From positions 56,385,001 through 56,449,000 of the forward strand of contig JAUIMM010000200.1 of NCBI GenBank assembly GCA_031769625.1: 64,000 bases of DNA, in the 5' to 3' direction. The DNA comes from Taudactylus pleione. Taxonomy: Eukaryota; Chordata; Amphibia; Anura; Myobatrachidae. This document shows positions 1-9,700 of this stretch, one piece after another; position 1 is the first letter of the stretch, and each line of letters begins with the position of its first letter. The notes below the pieces were generated by a model. The model was given only the letters and a program-made list of their open reading frames with translations. It searched no databases and was not told the origin of the DNA. A program made the translations under genes and the position numbers.

Positions 1-208
1 TATTTTCTGTGTTTGTGAATTGTGTGCGCAGTAGCCGCACGTGCATCAACAAAGTAGTGCCAAGCGTGCGCCTGTGTCATAAGTAAAGGGCCGGCTGGCT
101 TGACTGTTAAAGGGTGCTGTAACCCACAAAGTACACTCCAGTCCAAACCCAAAAAAAAATTATTTTCTGTGTTTAGCCGCACGTATATATCAAATCGATA
201 TAACATAA
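1..208 (+). repeat. Leader repeat units of the first hAT element
   Basis: One full unit (1-170) and one shortened unit (171 onward) belong to the same roughly 160-bp family that forms the array at 5211-7168. The shortened unit fuses TATTTTCTGTGTTTAG directly to CCGCACG about 20 bases before the start codon. That pyrimidine-rich tract ending in TAG resembles a 3' splice site. The window starts exactly at a unit boundary, so more units probably lie upstream. Confidence 0.85.
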
Positions 209-3200
209 ATGGAGGACCAAACTTTCTCCGATAAAAATAAAATAGAGAAAGATCAAGAACCACTTCCTCCTAGTGCTGAAGCTGCTGCCACTAGTCATGA
301 CATAGACGATAACATGCCATCAACGTCGTCTGCCAAGGCCGATGCCCAATGTCATAGTAGAGGGCACATACAATCCCAAATGGCAAAGTTCAGGAAAATG
401 ACCTTGAAAAAGACATTTAAATCAGCTGAAGAGAAACGTAAACTTGCCAATATGCCATTTACGACACGGAGTGGCAAGGAACGGCTAAGGTCGATCCCTA
501 GTATGTTCATCACTAGTGGTTCAGCTTCACATGACGATGGAAGCCCTCCTCCCACTAAAAAAATCAAAAGAGTTAAGCTGGCAAAAGCACAGCGAAGAAC
601 TGTGCTTTCTAAGAAGATATCACAAATCCCCAAGGAGAGTCCAAGTGTGGTGGTGGTTGCGATGCCTGACCTTCCCAGCACTGGACGGGAAGAGGTGGCT
701 CTTTCCACCATTTGCACGCCCCCTGCAAGTGCTGAAAGGAGCACCCACAGTCCACTTGCTGATATGCAAATTGAAGATGTCACTGTTGAAGTACAACAGG
801 ATGAGGATACTGGTGTAGCTGGCGCTGAGGAGGAAGTTGGCGAGGAGGATTCTGATGGTGATGTGGTTTGTTTAAATCAGGCTCCGGGGGAGACAGTTGT
901 TGTCCGTGGGATGAAAAAGCCCATCACGGTCATGCCTGGGCAGAAGACCAAACATTCCACCTCTTTGGTCTGGCAATATTTCTATCCAAATCCGGACAAC
1001 AACTGTCTTGCCATATGTACCATATGTAAAGGTGAAATAAGTAGGGGTAGGGATGTCAACCACCTAGGAACATCCTCCCTTATACGGCACCTGCAGCGCG
1101 TTCATAAAAAGTTACTGTCAAGTTCAGAAACTTTGGCTAAGACCGTAAGCAGTCCAGGGACACCTAAATCCCGTTGTCCTGTTGTATCCAAGCGCCTGCA
1201 AACCACACCGTCAACTCCCTCCTCGTCAATTTCCTCCTTAGTTAGGATCGGAAGTAGTCCTGCAGGCCATGTCACTGGCATGACTGACTCTCCTATCCGG
1301 GATTCCTCCGGAGGATCCTGCATTGCTACGCCTACTGCTGCCGCTGCTGCTGTTGCTGCTGCTGGGAGTCGTTCATCATCCCAGAGAGGAAGTAGGAACA
1401 CCACTACTTTTACTAAACAATTGACCCTCCAACAGTCCTTAGCGAGGAGGATGAAGTACGACAGCAGTCATCCTGAAGCAAAACGTATAACTGAGGCCTT
1501 GACTGCTATGTTGGTGTTAGACGTGCGTCCGGTATCCGCCATTAGTGCAGTGGGATTTAGACAATTGATGGAGGTAGTGTGTCCCCGGTTCCAAATCCCG
1601 TCTAGATTCCACTTCACTAGGCAGGCGATACCGAGACTGTACAGAAACGTCAGAAAAAGTGTCCTCAGTGTCCTGAAAAATGCCGTTGTACACAATGTCC
1701 ACTTAACCACGGACATGTGGACAAGTGGAACAGGGCAGACTAAGGACTATATGACTGTGACAGCCCACTGGGTAGATGTATCACCTTACGCAGCAACAGC
1801 AGCAGCGTCACCAGTAGCAGCATCTCAGAAATGCCAGCTCGTTACAAGGCAGGCTACGCTGTGTATCACCGGTTTCAGTAAGAGGCACACCGCCGACAAC
1901 CTCTTAGAGAAACTGAGGGAAATCATCGCCCAGTGGCTTACCCCACTTAGACTCTCCTGGGGATTTGTGATATCTGACAACGCCACCAATATTGTGCGGG
2001 CATTACATCTGGGCAAATTCCAGCACGTCCCATGTTTTGCTCACACATTAAACTTGGTGGTGCAGAATTTTCTGAAAAGCGACAGGGGCGTGCAGGAGAC
2101 GCTTTGGGTGGCCCGAAAAATTTCTGGCCACTTTCGCCATTCAGCGACTGCGTGCCGAAGACTGGAGCGCCAGCAAACACTCTTGAACCTGCCCCGCCAT
2201 CACCTGAAGCAAGAGGTTGTGACGTGGTGGAACTCAACCCTCTATATGCTTCAGAGGATGGAGGAGCAGCAAAAGGCCATACAAGCCTATACATCCACCT
2301 ATGACATAGGCAAAGGAGGGGGTATGCACCTGACTCAAGCGCAGTGGAGAATGATTTCCGTGTTGTGCAAGGTTCTCCAGCCCTTCGAACTTGCCACACG
2401 TGAAGTCAGTTCAGACACTGCCAGCTTGAGTCAGGTCATTCCCCTCATCAGGCTTTTGCAGAAGCAGCTGGAGAAAGTGAAGGAGGAGCTAAGACGGAGC
2501 GATTCCGCTCGGCATGTGGGACTTGTGGATGAAGCCCTTCATTCGCTTTGCCAGGATTCCAGGGTGGTCAATCTGTTGAAATCAGACCACTACGTTTTGG
2601 CCACCGTGCTCGATCCTAGGTTTAAAGCCTATGTGGTGTCTCTCTTTCCGGCCGACACAAGCCTGCAGAGGTGCAAAGACCTGCTGGTGAACACACTGTC
2701 AGCTGAAGCGGAACGTGACACGTCAACGGCTCCTTCTTCATTTTCTCCTGCAACTGGGGCTGCCAGGAAAAAACTTAGGTATCCTAAGCAACCCGCTGGC
2801 GGTGATGCAGGGAAGGCAGGACCAAGTTTGGACATCTGGTCCGGACTGAAGGACCTGGCAACAATTTCTGACATGTCTACTGTCACTGCATATGATACTG
2901 TCACCATTGACAGAATGGTGGAGGATTACATCGGTGACAGCATCCAAGTAGGCATGGCAGACAGTCCATACCTGTACTGGCAGGAAAAAGAGGCAATTTG
3001 GAGGCCCCTGTACAAACTGGCTCTATTTTACCTGAGTTGCCCCCCCTCCAGTGTGTACTCCGAAAGAGTGTTTAGTGCAGCCGGGAACCTTGTCAGCGAA
3101 AGGCGTAGGAGGTTGCTTCCACAGAATGTGGAGAAGATGATGTTCATCAAAATGAATTATCAGCTCTTCCAGGGAGACCAGCCTCCAGAAGGTACAGAGG

Positions 3201-3322
3201 GACCTGTGGTGGTGGATTCAAGTGGGGACGAGTTAATACTTTGTGAGGATGAGGATGTACACACTGAAGAGGGTGAGGAATCGGTGGATGAGGAGGATGA
3301 GGATGACATCTTGCCTCCATAG
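209..3322 (+). CDS. hAT transposase with BED zinc finger
   Basis: The product is predicted to be a nuclear DNA transposase that binds the element ends and excises and reinserts them; this follows from its family. The 1037-residue frame has no stop or frameshift. A basic, serine-rich N-terminus precedes a BED finger at about residues 250-302, with a Cys-x2-Cys pair near 269-272 and HLQRVH near 294-299. The RNase H-like core has TTDMWTS (Asp502), ISDNATN (Asp590), a CFAH motif (Cys609, His612) and VTWWNS near 671-676. The C-terminal hAT dimerisation domain (about 930-1000) carries YSERVFSAAG with Glu952, placed where characterised hAT enzymes have their third acidic residue. The tail is very acidic. 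The start is chosen because the second copy uses the same MEDQTFSDKNK beginning. A domesticated ZBED-like host gene is less likely, because transposon ends and leader repeats are attached. Confidence 0.93.
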   Translation: MEDQTFSDKNKIEKDQEPLPPSAEAAATSHDIDDNMPSTSSAKADAQCHSRGHIQSQMAKFRKMTLKKTFKSAEEKRKLANMPFTTRSGKERLRSIPSMFITSGSASHDDGSPPPTKKIKRVKLAKAQRRTVLSKKISQIPKESPSVVVVAMPDLPSTGREEVALSTICTPPASAERSTHSPLADMQIEDVTVEVQQDEDTGVAGAEEEVGEEDSDGDVVCLNQAPGETVVVRGMKKPITVMPGQKTKHSTSLVWQYFYPNPDNNCLAICTICKGEISRGRDVNHLGTSSLIRHLQRVHKKLLSSSETLAKTVSSPGTPKSRCPVVSKRLQTTPSTPSSSISSLVRIGSSPAGHVTGMTDSPIRDSSGGSCIATPTAAAAAVAAAGSRSSSQRGSRNTTTFTKQLTLQQSLARRMKYDSSHPEAKRITEALTAMLVLDVRPVSAISAVGFRQLMEVVCPRFQIPSRFHFTRQAIPRLYRNVRKSVLSVLKNAVVHNVHLTTDMWTSGTGQTKDYMTVTAHWVDVSPYAATAAASPVAASQKCQLVTRQATLCITGFSKRHTADNLLEKLREIIAQWLTPLRLSWGFVISDNATNIVRALHLGKFQHVPCFAHTLNLVVQNFLKSDRGVQETLWVARKISGHFRHSATACRRLERQQTLLNLPRHHLKQEVVTWWNSTLYMLQRMEEQQKAIQAYTSTYDIGKGGGMHLTQAQWRMISVLCKVLQPFELATREVSSDTASLSQVIPLIRLLQKQLEKVKEELRRSDSARHVGLVDEALHSLCQDSRVVNLLKSDHYVLATVLDPRFKAYVVSLFPADTSLQRCKDLLVNTLSAEAERDTSTAPSSFSPATGAARKKLRYPKQPAGGDAGKAGPSLDIWSGLKDLATISDMSTVTAYDTVTIDRMVEDYIGDSIQVGMADSPYLYWQEKEAIWRPLYKLALFYLSCPPSSVYSERVFSAAGNLVSERRRRLLPQNVEKMMFIKMNYQLFQGDQPPEGTEGPVVVDSSGDELILCEDEDVHTEEGEESVDEEDEDDILPP

Positions 3323-3378
3323 AGCCAGTTTGTGCAGGGACACATTAATTGCCAGCTTGTTTTGTGGGGGCCCAAACG

Positions 3379-3434
3379 AACCAATCATTTCAGCCACAGT
3401 TGTGTGGCAGACCCTGGCGCTGAAATGATTGGTT
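3379..3434. other. 16-bp perfect hairpin in the hAT 3' untranslated region
   Basis: The left arm AACCAATCATTTCAGC (3379-3394) is exactly complementary to the right arm at 3419-3434. The loop is about 24 bases and holds a smaller CCACA/TGTGG hairpin. It lies about 60 bases after the transposase stop codon. The same structure is kept at 9645-9700 in the second copy. Confidence 0.85.
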
Positions 3435-3817
3435 TGTTAAAGTGTGCATGTCCTGTTTATACAACATAAGGGTGGGTGGGAGGGCCCAAGGACAATTCCA
3501 TCTTGCACCTCTTTTTTTTCTTTGCATTATGTACAGTTTGGGGCCTAGTTTTTCAAACTGCCATCCTGTCTGCCACTGCAGTTTCACGCCTAGATGGGTC
3601 ACGTGTTTGTGCCGCCCACTCGTGTCGCTTAGCATAGTCATCCAGCTACCTCGGTGCAACGTTTTGGACATAAAAACACTATTGTGAGGTGTGAGGTGTT
3701 CAGAATAGACTGGAAATGAGTGGAAATTAAGGTTATTGAGGTTAATAATAGCATAGGAGCAGAAAAACCTACAAATTCTGTGATTTTAGCTGTTTTTATG
3801 CTTTTTTTAAAAAAAAT

Positions 3818-3957
3818 ACAGATCCAAAACACAAAACCCAGAACCCAAAACACGGAAGGGTGGTTTTGGCAAAACCAATCCAGATCCAAAACACGAAGAA
3901 AGATCCAGATCCAAAACCAAAACACAAAACACGAAAAGTGGCCGGTGCACACCCCTA
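3818..3957. promoter_or_regulatory. hAT right subterminal repeats and TIR
   Basis: The last 140 bases of the element repeat the words AGATCCAAAACAC and AAAACAC several times, with a GGTTTTGGCAAAACC palindrome in the middle. The terminus is CACCCCTA. hAT transposases usually bind short subterminal repeats, so these are candidate binding sites by inference. The same block occurs at 10083-10221 and, inverted, at 43832-43975. Confidence 0.6.
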
Positions 3958-4049
3958 ATACACACACACATACACATATATATATACACACACACATATA
4001 TACACATATATATACACACACACATATATGTACACACACATACATACAC

Positions 4050-4080
<31 letters not shown>

Positions 4081-4191
4081 TATATATATACACATACATA
4101 CATACATGCATACATACATACATACACATATATATATATATATATATATACACATACACATACAAAAACATACATACATGCATACATACAT

Positions 4192-4230
<39 letters not shown>

Positions 4231-4237
4231 CACATAC
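3958..4237. repeat. CA/TA microsatellite
   Basis: Alternating (CA)n and (TA)n runs with CATA tetranucleotides fill this stretch directly after the right end of the first hAT element. Long open frames here (repeated Tyr, Ile, Val, Cys, Met or His, Thr) are artefacts of the dinucleotide pattern. Confidence 0.95.
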
Positions 4238-4617
4238 CATGCTTGCCGACATTTAGCTCCCTCCTTCCGGGAGGGAGCTGTCGGGCTTACAGGGCTGAGG
4301 GGCGTGACGTGGCCAAAGGGGGCGGGGCCCAGCACATGACGCAGCATTGGGGGTGGAGCATGGGGACGTGACAGCACTAACGCGTCATCGTGGCTCCGCC
4401 CCCTCTTCACAATGCAGTGATTAATGGCATTGTGCAGCTGGGGGCGGAGCCACGATGACGCGATTCGCCCCCTGCTGCCGGGGTTTGTACTTAAAAGCGC
4501 GGGGGGGTGTGGGCACATTGCCGGGGGCCGGGAAGATTGCCTGCCTTCCCGGGAGGTCGGGAGCGGCATCCGATTTTCGGGAGGCTCCCGACCAAATCGG
4601 GAGGGTGGGCAAGCATG
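4238..4617. mobile_element. 380-bp MITE with CATGCTTGCC ends inside the microsatellite
   Basis: The ends are CATGCTTGCCGACATTT and, in reverse complement, CATGCTTGCCCACCCTCC. The flanking octamers ACACATAC and ATACATAC differ by one base, which fits an 8-bp hAT-type duplication, although the microsatellite setting weakens this. Inside, a segment around 4383-4402 (CGTCATCGTGGCTCCGCC) is inverted around 4440-4462, forming a large stem. A diverged relative lies at 37837-38113. No coding capacity was seen. Confidence 0.7.
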
Positions 4618-4695
4618 ATACATACAAACATACATGCATGCATACACATATATATATAAACACACACACAAACACATACATATATATATATATAT
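4618..4695. repeat. CA/TA microsatellite, continuation
   Basis: CATA and TA repeats resume after the MITE and run directly into the left end of the second hAT element at 4696. Confidence 0.9.
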
Positions 4696-4855
4696 TAGGG
4701 GTGAGCGGGTTCGGATTTCTGAAATCCGAACCCCCCCGAGCCCCCCCGATCCGAGTCCGATCCGAATCAGGCTCGACTTTTCCCGCCTGACTCGGATCTG
4801 AAATCGAGGCAAAACGTCATCATCCCGCCTTCCGAGTCTCGCGGGTTTTGGATTC

Positions 4856-4864
4856 TATATAAGG
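4856..4864 (+). promoter_or_regulatory. Predicted TATA box of the hAT element
   Basis: TATATAAGG stands about 160 bases inside the left end. About 30 bases further on is a pyrimidine-rich TTCTCACTCGG stretch (near 4885) that could serve as initiator. Just upstream are GC-rich repeats of the word CCGATCCGAG. The position fits transcription through the leader repeats into the transposase frame. No experimental start site is available. Confidence 0.5.
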
Positions 4865-5210
4865 TACCCGCGTCGGCGCCATTTTCTCACTCGGCTGTGG
4901 ACAGTGAAGAGGGAGGGTGGGAGTTAGGGCTGTGTAGTGTAGTGTAGTGTAGTGCTGCTGTTGTCCACTACTTCAAAGTCCTTAGGGGCTGGCTGTGTTG
5001 TGCTGTGCTGCTGTTGTTAATAGGGGCTGTGTCCACTACTTCAAAGTCCATAGGGGCTGGCTGGACTGTGTTGTGCAGTCAGTTCTCCATAGGGGCTGTG
5101 TCCACTCCAAAGTCCTGTGCAGTGTCCCAGTCCTAAAGGGGTGCTGTAGTGTTGTCCAGGGGGTGCTCTGTCCATCAGGGGTGCTCCCCCCAAGTGCTAA
5201 AAAAATAATA

Positions 5211-7168
5211 TATTTTCTGTGTTTGTGAATTGTGTGCGCAGTAGCCGCACGTGCATCAACAAAGTAGTGCCAAGCGTGCGCCTGTGTCATAAGTAAAGGG
5301 CCGGCTGGCTTGACCGTTAAAGGTGCTGTAACCCCCGAAAGTACACTCCAGTCCAAACCAAAAAAAAAATTATTTTCTGTGTTTGTGAATTGTGTGCGCA
5401 GTAGCCGCACGTGCATCAACAAAGTAGTGCCAAGCGTGCGCCTGTATCATAAGTAAAGGGCCGGCTGGCTTGACCGTTAAGGGTGCTGTAACCCCCGAAA
5501 GTACACTCCAGTCCAAACCAAAAAAAAAAATATTTTCTGTGTTTGTGAATTGTGTGCGCAGTAGCCGCACGTGCATCAACAAAGTAGTGCCAAGCGTGCG
5601 CCTGTGTCATAAGTAAAGGGCCGGCTGGCTTGACCGTTAAGGGTGCTGTAACCCCCGAAAGTACACTCCAGTCCAAACCAAAAAAAAAATTATTTTCTGT
5701 GTTTGTGAATTGTGTGTGCAGTAACCGCATGTGCATCAACAAAGTAGTGCCAAGCGTGCGCCTGTGTCATAAGTAAAGGGCCGGCTGGCTTGACCGTTAA
5801 AGGGTGCTGTAACCCCCAAAGTACACTCCAGTCCAAACCAAAAAAAAAATTATTTTCTGTGTTTGTGAATTGTGTGCGCAGTAGCCGCACGTGCATCAAC
5901 AAAGTAGTGCCAAGCGTGCGCCTGTGTCATAAGTAAAGGGCCGGCTGGCTTGACCGTTAAGGGTGCTGTAACCCCCGAAAGTACACTCCAGTCCAAACCA
6001 AAAAAAAAATTATTTTCTGTGTTTGTGAATTGTGTGCGCAGTAGCCGCACGTGCATCAACAAAGTAGTGCCAAGCGTGCGCCTGTGTCATAAGTAAAGGG
6101 CCGGCTGGCTTGACCGTTAAGGGTGCTGTAACCCCCGAAAGTACACTCCAGTCCAAACCAAAAAAAAAATTATTTTCTGTGTTTGTGAATTGTGTGCGCA
6201 GTAGCCGCACGTGCATCAACAAAGTAGTGCCAAGCGTGCGCCTGTGTCATAAGTAAAGGGCCGGCTGGCTTGACCGTTAAAGGGTGCTGTAACCCCCGAA
6301 AGTACACTCCAGTCCAAACCAAAAAAAAAATTATTTTCTGTGTTTGTGAATTGTGTGCGCAGTAGCCGCACGTGCATCAACAAAGTAGTGCCAAGCGTGC
6401 GCCTGTGTCATAAGTAAAGGGCCGGCTGGCTTGACCGTTAAAGGGTGCTGTAACCCCCAAAGTACACTCCAGTCCAAACCAAAAAAAAAATTATTTTCTG
6501 TGTTTGTGAATTGTGTGCGCAGTAGCCGCACGTGCATCAACAAAGTAGTGCCAAGTGTGCGCCTGTGTCATAAGTAAAGGGCCGGCTGGCTTGACCGTTA
6601 AAGGGTGCTGTAACCCCCGAAAGTACAGTCCAGTCCAAATTAAAAACAAAATTATTTTCTGTGTTTGTGAATTGTGTGCGCAGTAGCCGCACGTGAATCA
6701 ACAAAGTAGTGCCAAGCGTGCGCCTGTGTCATAAGTAAAGGGCCGGCTGGCTTGACCGTTAAAGGGTGCTGTAACCCCCAAAGTACACTCCAGTCCAAAC
6801 CAAAAAAAAAATTATTTTCTGTGTTTGTGAATTGTGTGCGCAGTAGCCGCACGTGCATCAACAAAGTAGTGCCAAGCGTGCGCCTGTGTCATAAGTAAAG
6901 GGCCGGCTGGCTTGACCGTTAAAGGGTTCTGTAACCCCCAAAGTACACTCCAAACCAAAAAAATATATATTTTCTGTGTTTGTGAGTTGTGTGCACTGTG
7001 GCTGCACGTGCATCAATAAAGGAGCAGCGCCAAGCGTGCGCCTGTGTCCCATAAGTAAAGAGCCAGCTGGCTCATTTCTTAAAGGGTGGTGTAACCCACA
7101 AAGTGCACTACTCTCCAGCAAAAATAAAAAAATATTTTCTGTGTTTGTGTGCGCTTTAGCCGCACGTA
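5211..7168 (+). repeat. Tandem leader array, 12 full units of about 160 bp plus a partial one
   Basis: Units begin with TATTTTCTGTGTTTGTG at 5211, 5371, 5531, 5691, 5851, 6011, 6171, 6332, 6492, 6653, 6813 and 6968. A partial unit starts at 7133 and runs into the start codon region. Spacing is 160-161 bp for most units and 155-165 bp for the last two. The first ten are almost identical and the last two are diverged. No ATG was found on the plus strand of the typical unit. Each unit has a pyrimidine-rich tract ending in CAG, like a 3' splice site. Seventy-residue minus-strand frames here are repeat artefacts. Confidence 0.95.
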
Positions 7169-7188
7169 TATATATCAATATAACATAA

Positions 7189-7563
7189 ATGGAGGACCAA
7201 ACTTTCTCCGATAAAAATAAAATAGGGAAAGATCAAGAACCACTTCCTCCTAGTGCTGTTGCTGCTGCTGGGAGTTGTTCATCATCCCAGAGAGGAAGTA
7301 GGAACATCACTACTTTTACTAAACAATTGACCCTCCAACAGTCCCTAGCGATGAGGATGAAGTACGACAGCAGTCATCCTGAAGCAAAACGTATAACTGA
7401 GGCCTTGACTGCTATGTTGGTGTTAGACGTGCGTCCGGTATCCGACATTAGTGCAGTGGGATTTAGACAATTGATGGAGGTAGTGTGTCCTCGGTTCCAA
7501 ATCCCGTCTAGATTCCACCTGCATCCTCAAAGCAGCAGCGACAAGCGTGCGTCTGTCTGTTAA
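7189..7563 (+). pseudogene. N-terminal hAT transposase remnant
   Basis: The frame begins like the intact transposase (MEDQTFSDKNK) but jumps after about residue 22 to the region corresponding to residue 380 of the intact protein. The break falls in GCTGCTG-type repeats. It then follows the intact protein to the SRFH segment (about residue 470) before entering the tandem array at 7518. The BED finger and both core aspartates are lost. It can encode only a 124-residue hybrid peptide with no catalytic motif. Confidence 0.85.
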
Positions 7564-9204
7564 AGGGTGGTGACACCCTCAAAGTGTGCTACACAAACAA
7601 TTAAAATATTGTTCTTTTTTTTTCTGTCTTTGTGAATTGTGTGGGCTGTAGCCGCACCTGCATCCTTAAAGCAGCAGCGACAAGCGTGCGTCTGTCTGTT
7701 AAAGGGTGGTGTAACTCTCAAAGTGCTCCAAAAAATAAAAAACTATTTTTTTAATGTGTTTGTGACTTGTGTGCGATGTAGCCGCACTTGCATCCTCAAA
7801 GCAGCAGCGACAAGCGTGCGTCTGTCTGTTAAAGGGTGGTGACACCCTCAAAGTGTGCTACACAAACAATAAAAAAATTCTTCTTCTTTTTCTGTCTTTG
7901 TGAATTGTGTGGGCTGTAGCCGCACCTGCATCCTTAAACCAGCAGCGACAAGCGTGTGTCTGTCTGTTAAAGGGTGGTGACACCCTCAAAGTGTGCTACA
8001 CAAACAATTAAAATATTGTTCTTTTTTTTTCTGTCTTTGTGAATTGTGTGGACTGTAGCCGCACCTGCATCCTTAAAGCAGCAGCGACAAGCGTGCGTCT
8101 GTCTGTTAAAGGGTGGTGTAACTCTCAAAGTGCTCCAAAAAATAAAAAACTATTTTTTTAATGTGTTTGTGACTTGTGTGCGATGTAGCCGCACTTGCAT
8201 CCTCAAAGCAGCAGCGACAAGCGTGCGTCTGTCTGTTAAAGGGTGGTGACACCCTCAAAGTGTGCTACACAAACAATAAAAATATTCATCCTCTTTTTTC
8301 TGTCTATGTGAATTGTGTGGGCTGTAGCCGCACCTGCATCCTTAAAGCAGCAGTGACAAGCGTGCGTCTGTCTGTTAAAGGGTGGTGACACCCTCAAAGT
8401 GTGCTACACAAACAATAGAAATATTCTTCTTCTTTTTTCTGTCTATGTGAATTGTGTGGGCTGTAGCCGCACCTGCATCCTTAAAGCAGCAGCGACAAGC
8501 GTGCGTCTGTCTGTTAAAGGGTGGTGACACCTCAAAGTGTTCTACACAAACAATTAAAATATTGTTCTTTTTTTTCGGTCTTTGTGAAATGTGTTGGCTG
8601 TAGCCGCACCTGCATCCTTAAAGCAGCAGCGACAAGCGTGCGTCTGTCTGTTAAAGGGTGGTGTAACTCTAAAAGTGCTCCAAAAAATAAAAAACTATTT
8701 TTTTAATGTGTTTGTGACTTGTGTGCGATGTAGCCGCACTTGCATCCTCAAAGCAGCAGCGACAAGCGTGCGTCTGTCTGTTAAAGGGTGGTGACACCCT
8801 CAAAGTGTGCTACACAAACAATAAAAATATTCTTCTTTTTTCTGTCTTTGTGAATTGTGTGGGCTGTAGCCGCACCTGCATCCTTAAAGCAGCAGCGACA
8901 AGCGTGCGTCTGTCTGTTAAAGGGTGGTGACACCCTCAAAGTGTGCTACACAAACAATTAAAATATTGTTCTTTTTTTTTCGGTCTTTGTGAAATGTGTG
9001 GGCTGTAGCCGCACTTGCATCCTCAAAGCAGCAGCGACAAGCGTGCGTCTGTCTGTTAAAGGGTGGTGTAACCCTCAAAGTGTGCTCCACAAACAATAAA
9101 AATATTCTTTTTTTTTTTTTCTGTCTTTGTGAATTGTGTGGGCTGTAGCCGCACTTGAATCCTCAAAGCAGCAGCGACAAGCGTGTGCGTCTGTCTGTTA
9201 AAGG
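7519..9204 (+). repeat. Internal tandem array of 130-140-bp units replacing the transposase core
   Basis: About thirteen units with landmarks near 7624, 7755, 7891, 8031, 8163, 8300, 8439, 8576, 8706, 8841, 8981 and 9121. Each carries TGTAGCCGCACCTGCATCC, a GCAGCAGCGACAAGCGTGCG block and TGTTAAAGGGTGGTG. The same order of words (GTAGCCGCACGTGCATC, GCCAAGCGTGCGCC, GTTAAAGGGTGCTGT) appears in the 160-bp leader units, so the two arrays share an origin. A segment near 7639-7842 recurs at 8046-8249 and 8591-8794, showing a higher-order period of about 407 bp. Confidence 0.92.
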
Positions 9205-9587
9205 ATTACATCGGTGACAGCATCCAAGTAGGCATGTCAGACAGTCCGTACCTGTACTGGCAGGAAAAAGAAGCAATTTGGAGGTCCCTGTACAAACTGG
9301 CTCTATTTTACCTGAGTTGCCCCCCCTCCAGTGTGTACTCCGAAAGAGTGTTTAGTGCAGCCGGGAACCTTGTCAGCGAAAGGCGTAGGAGGTTGCTTCC
9401 ACAAAATGTGGAGAAGATGATGTTCATAAAATGAATTATCAACTCTTCCAGGGAGACCAGCCTCCAGAACGTACAGAGGGACCTGTGGTTCCAGCAGGGA
9501 CGAATTAATACTCTGTGAGGATGAGGATGTACACACTGAAGAGGGTGAGGAATCGGTGGATGAGGAGGATGACATCTTGCCTCCGTA
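9205..9587 (+). pseudogene. C-terminal hAT transposase remnant
   Basis: From DYIGDSIQVG the sequence follows the dimerisation domain of the intact enzyme, including SERVFSAAGN. At about 9428 one base is missing in the word TTCATAAAATG (TTCATCAAAATG in the intact copy), which brings a stop. A further short deletion lies near 9490. The acidic tail remains recognisable. This fragment has no start and cannot give a transposase. Confidence 0.88.
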
Positions 9588-9644
9588 GAGCCAGTTTGTG
9601 CAGGGACAGATAAATTGCCAGCTTGTTTTGTGGGGGCCCAAACG

Positions 9645-9700
9645 AACCAATCATTTCAGCCACAGTTGTGTGGCAGACCCTGGCGCTGAAATGATTGGTT
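9645..9700. other. 3' untranslated hairpin, second copy
   Basis: The 16-bp arms at 9645-9660 and 9685-9700 and the inner CCACA/TGTGG hairpin are unchanged relative to 3379-3434. Confidence 0.85.

Larger units (their letters stand above)
1..3957 (+). mobile_element. Autonomous hAT transposon, left end outside the window
   Basis: This is the right-hand part of a hAT-superfamily DNA transposon. It contains leader repeats, a complete transposase frame (209-3322), a 3' untranslated region with a strong hairpin, and a right terminal inverted repeat. Read inward, the right end is TAGGGGTGTGCACCGG. It matches the left end of the second copy at 4696 (TAGGGGTGAGCGGG) and the end of the inverted relative at 43832. 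The left TIR and promoter lie before base 1, so completeness cannot be judged here. The sequence after 3957 is a CA/TA microsatellite, so an 8-bp target duplication cannot be confirmed. The 3' part is almost identical to the second copy, which suggests recent activity. Confidence 0.9.

Noticed and set aside
209..3322. Domesticated ZBED-type host gene
   Set aside because: Leader repeats, subterminal repeats and a TIR are attached, and a deletion derivative sits next door.
3638..4256. Open frames of up to 204 codons on both strands rich in Tyr, Val, Cys, Met or His, Thr, Ile
   Set aside because: They are translations of CA/TA microsatellite DNA, open in several frames at once.
5036..6864. Series of 70-codon minus-strand frames with the same protein sequence
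   Set aside because: One frame per 160-bp tandem unit on the strand opposite the transposase; no start context or domain.
7639..8930. Repeated 67-70-codon plus-strand frames
   Set aside because: By-products of the internal tandem array; the frame is not continuous with the transposase remnants.
5211..9204. Regularly spaced repeats considered as a CRISPR array
   Set aside because: Units are contiguous without unique spacers, and the context is a eukaryotic transposon.
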